Assembly: GCA_025362395.1 (NCBI GenBank)
Contig: JANYGK010000009.1
Location: 62,001-126,000, forward strand
From: Bacteroidota bacterium
GTDB taxonomy: Bacteria > Bacteroidota > Bacteroidia > B-17B0 > Aurantibacillaceae
Direction of reading: 5' to 3'
Length of the DNA stretch: 64,000 nucleotides
A model generated the notes under the pieces. It did not search any database. It saw only the letters and a list, made by a program, of their open reading frames with translations, and had not been told where the DNA came from. Below are positions 61,055-64,000 of the stretch, one piece after another (positions within the stretch are counted from its first letter, which is position 1; each line of letters opens with the position of its first letter). Position numbers and translations under genes: made by a program.

Positions 61055-64000
61055 TTAAAACCTGATACCCATCACACATACATCGTCTGTTTGCTCGGTT
61101 GCGCCTTTCCAATTTTCAAATTTTTCTTCCATAATTTTTTTCTGCATAGGTAAAGGCATAGTACAGACTAGGGCGAGGATCTCTTTAAATCGTTTATAAT
61201 TAAACTTTTTATCTTTTTCTCCTCCAAACTGATCCGCATAGCCGTCAGAAAATAAATAAATCATATCATCTTTTTCAAGATCAAAGGCTTGCAAATTATA
61301 ATTGACCGTATGATCGGTTACCGACCCGATGGCTTGCTTATTGGGTTTTAATACAATTAATTGGGGCGCATTAGCTTTTTTACGATACACATATACAGGA
61401 TTATTTGCCCCTGAAAAATAAAGCTTACTTGCCGTATAATCAATCCCTATCAATGCAATATCCATCCCGTCCCTCATCCTGTTTTTAAGCGTACCCGACT
61501 GATTAAGGTTAGCGGTAATATTTGCATTTAAAAAATCTAACGCTTCGGCCGGCGAATTAACGGACTCTTCCGTAAGCGATTGTTTTAAGAAATTGCAGGC
61601 TACTATGCTTAAAAATGCACCGGGCACTCCGTGGCCTGTACAGTCTGCTACCGCTGCCAATGAAAACCGCCTTGGATTATTACCGCTTGTTGTGGTTGAA
61701 GCTGCCCAATAAAAATCGCCGCTTACAATATCTTTAGGTTTATATAAAATAAAATAATTAGAATCAAATAATTCATCGAGCATTTCTATTTGAGGCAAAA
61801 GTGAGTCCTGGATACGTTTGGCATAATTGATACTATCTGTAATATCTTTGTTTCTATGCTCAAGCTCAATTTTTATTTTTTCCGCTTGTTCTTTTTCTTT
61901 TTGTAATAAATATGTTTTTTCCCTTACTTTTTTCTGTAATAATTGCTGAGCTTTTCGTAAGCTTTGCGTTCTCCAATACACAATTGCATAGGTTAATAAT
62001 ACAATGAATATAGTGATGATAACATAGAACCATATTTTTTTCCAAACCGGTTCATTTATTTTAAGTATTACTTCGGCAGGCGATGTGCTCCATAAGCCTT
62101 CGCTGTTACAGGCCAAAACCTGGAAAACATATTCACCGTCGCTTAAATTTGGGTAATCAACAAATCCCGAAGTTGTTATTTTCCAAAGTGAATCAATACC
62201 GATAAGCCTGTATTTATATTTTATTTTTTCGGGATTTATAAATGAGATCCCTAAAAAATCAATGCGTACCGTATAATAACCATATTTTTTTTCAATCCTT
62301 TTTTTGGAATTATAGGTGTCTTTGTCAATAATAACTTTTACGATTGATACTTTAGGCTCTACCCTGTTTTCTTTCTGTATTTCAAAATTATAATGAACAA
62401 TGCCTTTAATGGTGCCAAACCAAACATTGCCTACGCTGTCTTTATATAGAGCATTTAAATTATTTTCAACAAACAATAAGCCTTCATTCTCCGTTATGCC
62501 GCGAAACTCTTTTAAAAACGCTTTTTTCTCGCTTAACCCGTTTTTATGGGTAACCCAAACTGAATTGTTATTATCCGTAAGTATTCCGTAACAGTAGTTC
62601 GATAATAAACCGGATGACACTCTATAGTTAACAAATATTTTCCCGTTATATTTAAATACACCATCCCCCTCGGTTGCTATCCAAATAATTCCGGTTTTAT
62701 CTTCATATACCCCGTTTATATTAAATGATCTTAATTCATCAATATCTTTAAAAAAGGTAAACTTTGAATCTTTTAAAAAATAAGGCGGTGACCCGTGCGA
62801 TGAGATCCACAGCCTGTCTTTACTATCTAAAAATAAGTTTACAATGTTATTATGCAATAACCCATCAAGCGTAGTGATTATTTTTATAGTTTTTGAATAC
62901 TGATTATATGTGTACAACCCTTCATTTGTACCTATTATTATATTTCCATTATGTCCTGCAATAATTGTGTTAACCGATAGATTAGCAAGTGCGTGCAGTT
63001 TCGAAAAATTTTCAAATTTTAAAGTGGTAGTATTTAAGGTATAAAGGCCTTTCGAGTTAGTACCGATCCATAATGTTTCCGCACCGTCAAACATAAGGGC
63101 GTTTATTTTATCTGTTACAAAACCGGTATGCGAATCAAATAATTTAAAAGACTTGCGGGAAGGAATAAAGCTTCCCAAACCTGTTTCATTTCCTATCCAT
63201 ACTACACCGCGTTTGTCAATAGCAATGTTTTTTATATCCGGATTTTTTAGTCCGTCCTTATCATTATAAAACGTCAGTTTTTCAATCGGCTTTTCAATGA
63301 GCCCGGCACCAAAAGTCCCAAACCACATGTTACCTTCAAAATCCTGAAATATAGATTGTATATATTCATTTTTTAATCCGTTATTCTCATCAATTGTTGA
63401 AATATTATAATTTATGTATTGATTTCCCGAGAAAGTCAATTTCCTCAATCCTTCACCGAATAAGCTGATCCATAAATTATTTGAACGATCCGCGTAGATC
63501 GCTGAAATAATAATGTTTTGAGAATTTAATTGAGTTAATATGTGATTAAATGGAAAGTATGTATCATCCAAACTTCTGATCCCATAAACACCATCACTTT
63601 CGGTTGATACCCAAAACGATTTTTTTGTAGCGTTTACAGGAATAATTTGCTTTACATTTTTCCCTTTAAATTCCTCAAGTTCACTAATGCTTTCTGAATT
63701 AGTATTTAACACATAAGCGCCTTCGGGTGTTGCTGCTATTATATGTCCTGATGCATCAAACCGGAATGAGTTTACGGAATTGATGCCCCTATAGTGTTTT
63801 TGTTTTAAATTAAATAAGGTATCAACTGTAAAAAAGCCGCCGCTTGTAGCTATCCATATTTTGCGATACTTATCTTCAGAAATTTGGTTTACTTTAAAAT
63901 CCTTAATACCGGCATTTTTCAAGGAATTAAATTTCCCGTTCTTTATATATGAAACTCCATTTTGCGATTGCCCAAGCCAATAAATATTTCGTGTATCGAG
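61055..64000 (-). CDS. Beta-propeller (two-component-regulator type) sensor with SpoIIE-type PP2C phosphatase, 5' end outside the window
   Basis: The frame is open to the last base, and the residues encoded at 63923-64000 continue the propeller (IYWLGQSQNGVSYIKNGKF), so the start lies beyond the window; the TTG at 63922 is not the start. Visible domains: at least ten propeller blades ([IV]W[IF]GT-x-x-x-GL-x-x-Y and similar), a Y_Y_Y domain (YKYRLIGIDSLW ... SDGEYVFQVLACNSEG), one membrane segment (WFYVIITIFIVLLTYAIVYW), a coiled coil with DSINYAKRIQDSLLP, and PP2C with SGDFYW, DCTGHGVPGAFLS, DGMDIAL, FSDGYADQFGG and QTDDVCVMG. It is the third SpoIIE sensor in the window. The periplasmic ligand is unknown. 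Confidence 0.92.
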   Translation of the reverse strand, partial: LDTRNIYWLGQSQNGVSYIKNGKFNSLKNAGIKDFKVNQISEDKYRKIWIATSGGFFTVDTLFNLKQKHYRGINSVNSFRFDASGHIIAATPEGAYVLNTNSESISELEEFKGKNVKQIIPVNATKKSFWVSTESDGVYGIRSLDDTYFPFNHILTQLNSQNIIISAIYADRSNNLWISLFGEGLRKLTFSGNQYINYNISTIDENNGLKNEYIQSIFQDFEGNMWFGTFGAGLIEKPIEKLTFYNDKDGLKNPDIKNIAIDKRGVVWIGNETGLGSFIPSRKSFKLFDSHTGFVTDKINALMFDGAETLWIGTNSKGLYTLNTTTLKFENFSKLHALANLSVNTIIAGHNGNIIIGTNEGLYTYNQYSKTIKIITTLDGLLHNNIVNLFLDSKDRLWISSHGSPPYFLKDSKFTFFKDIDELRSFNINGVYEDKTGIIWIATEGDGVFKYNGKIFVNYRVSSGLLSNYCYGILTDNNNSVWVTHKNGLSEKKAFLKEFRGITENEGLLFVENNLNALYKDSVGNVWFGTIKGIVHYNFEIQKENRVEPKVSIVKVIIDKDTYNSKKRIEKKYGYYTVRIDFLGISFINPEKIKYKYRLIGIDSLWKITTSGFVDYPNLSDGEYVFQVLACNSEGLWSTSPAEVILKINEPVWKKIWFYVIITIFIVLLTYAIVYWRTQSLRKAQQLLQKKVREKTYLLQKEKEQAEKIKIELEHRNKDITDSINYAKRIQDSLLPQIEMLDELFDSNYFILYKPKDIVSGDFYWAASTTTSGNNPRRFSLAAVADCTGHGVPGAFLSIVACNFLKQSLTEESVNSPAEALDFLNANITANLNQSGTLKNRMRDGMDIALIGIDYTASKLYFSGANNPVYVYRKKANAPQLIVLKPNKQAIGSVTDHTVNYNLQAFDLEKDDMIYLFSDGYADQFGGEKDKKFNYKRFKEILALVCTMPLPMQKKIMEEKFENWKGATEQTDDVCVMGIRF

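Overview
The window looks like a chromosomal segment of a member of the Bacteroidota. The DNA is AT-rich and few genes have a Shine-Dalgarno sequence. Several genes are preceded by the phylum's -7 promoter element (TAnnTTTG). Secreted proteins end in type IX secretion (T9SS) sorting domains of type A (15693-21562) and type B (23768-26968). SpoIIE-type phosphatases are fused to receiver, TPR and beta-propeller sensors. Genus and species cannot be read from the sequence. I see no rRNA, tRNA, insertion sequence, prophage or CRISPR array.

Layout. 1-4183: end of a surface-polysaccharide locus (O-antigen ligase/polymerase, Wzx flippase, an unrecognised cytoplasmic protein, GT2 glycosyltransferase). 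4325-13822: housekeeping (dusB, class C serine hydrolase, mtgA, TlpA-like thioredoxin, phosphohexomutase, apt, acyl-CoA dehydrogenase) and a histidine kinase. 13910-15334: a tiny lysine-rich protein, a VOC protein and an unknown. 15693-26968: secreted-protein region with a purple-acid-phosphatase-like enzyme, a glycine-rich surface protein, a PhoD-like phosphatase, a di-haem peroxidase with an imelysin-like N-terminus, and a large Ig-repeat protein. 27177-36826: core functions (an RsmH variant, uvrB, meaB, murQ, a sigma-54 response regulator, arfB-like, rlmB). 36954-41977: signalling block. 42016-45182: TonB receptor with HMA and HYC_CC_PP proteins, probably metal handling. 45263-50974: ligA, TPR/YwqK-repeat protein, STAS-like protein, lipoprotein, DEAD-box helicase. 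51095-56269: outer-membrane proteins, a 21 x 20-bp tandem array and a fibronectin-III protein. 56325-64000: two more SpoIIE sensor-phosphatases around a eukaryotic-type citrate synthase and a LEA14-like protein.

How the genes connect. Two T9SS-exported phosphatases side by side suggest extracellular phosphate scavenging. The TonB receptor, secreted HMA protein and Cys-rich membrane protein suggest metal import or sensing. Three SpoIIE phosphatases with different inputs and one STAS-like protein suggest partner-switching signalling, although no anti-sigma kinase is present here.

The most unusual DNA is the 20-bp tandem array at 54941-55360, which starts 19 bp after the stop of a helix-hairpin-helix/beta-barrel gene. 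That gene probably initiates at a CTG codon. Other points of interest are a dusB reading frame with ATC where family members have ATG, operator-like palindromes at several promoters, and small genes at 13910, 32675 and 36954.
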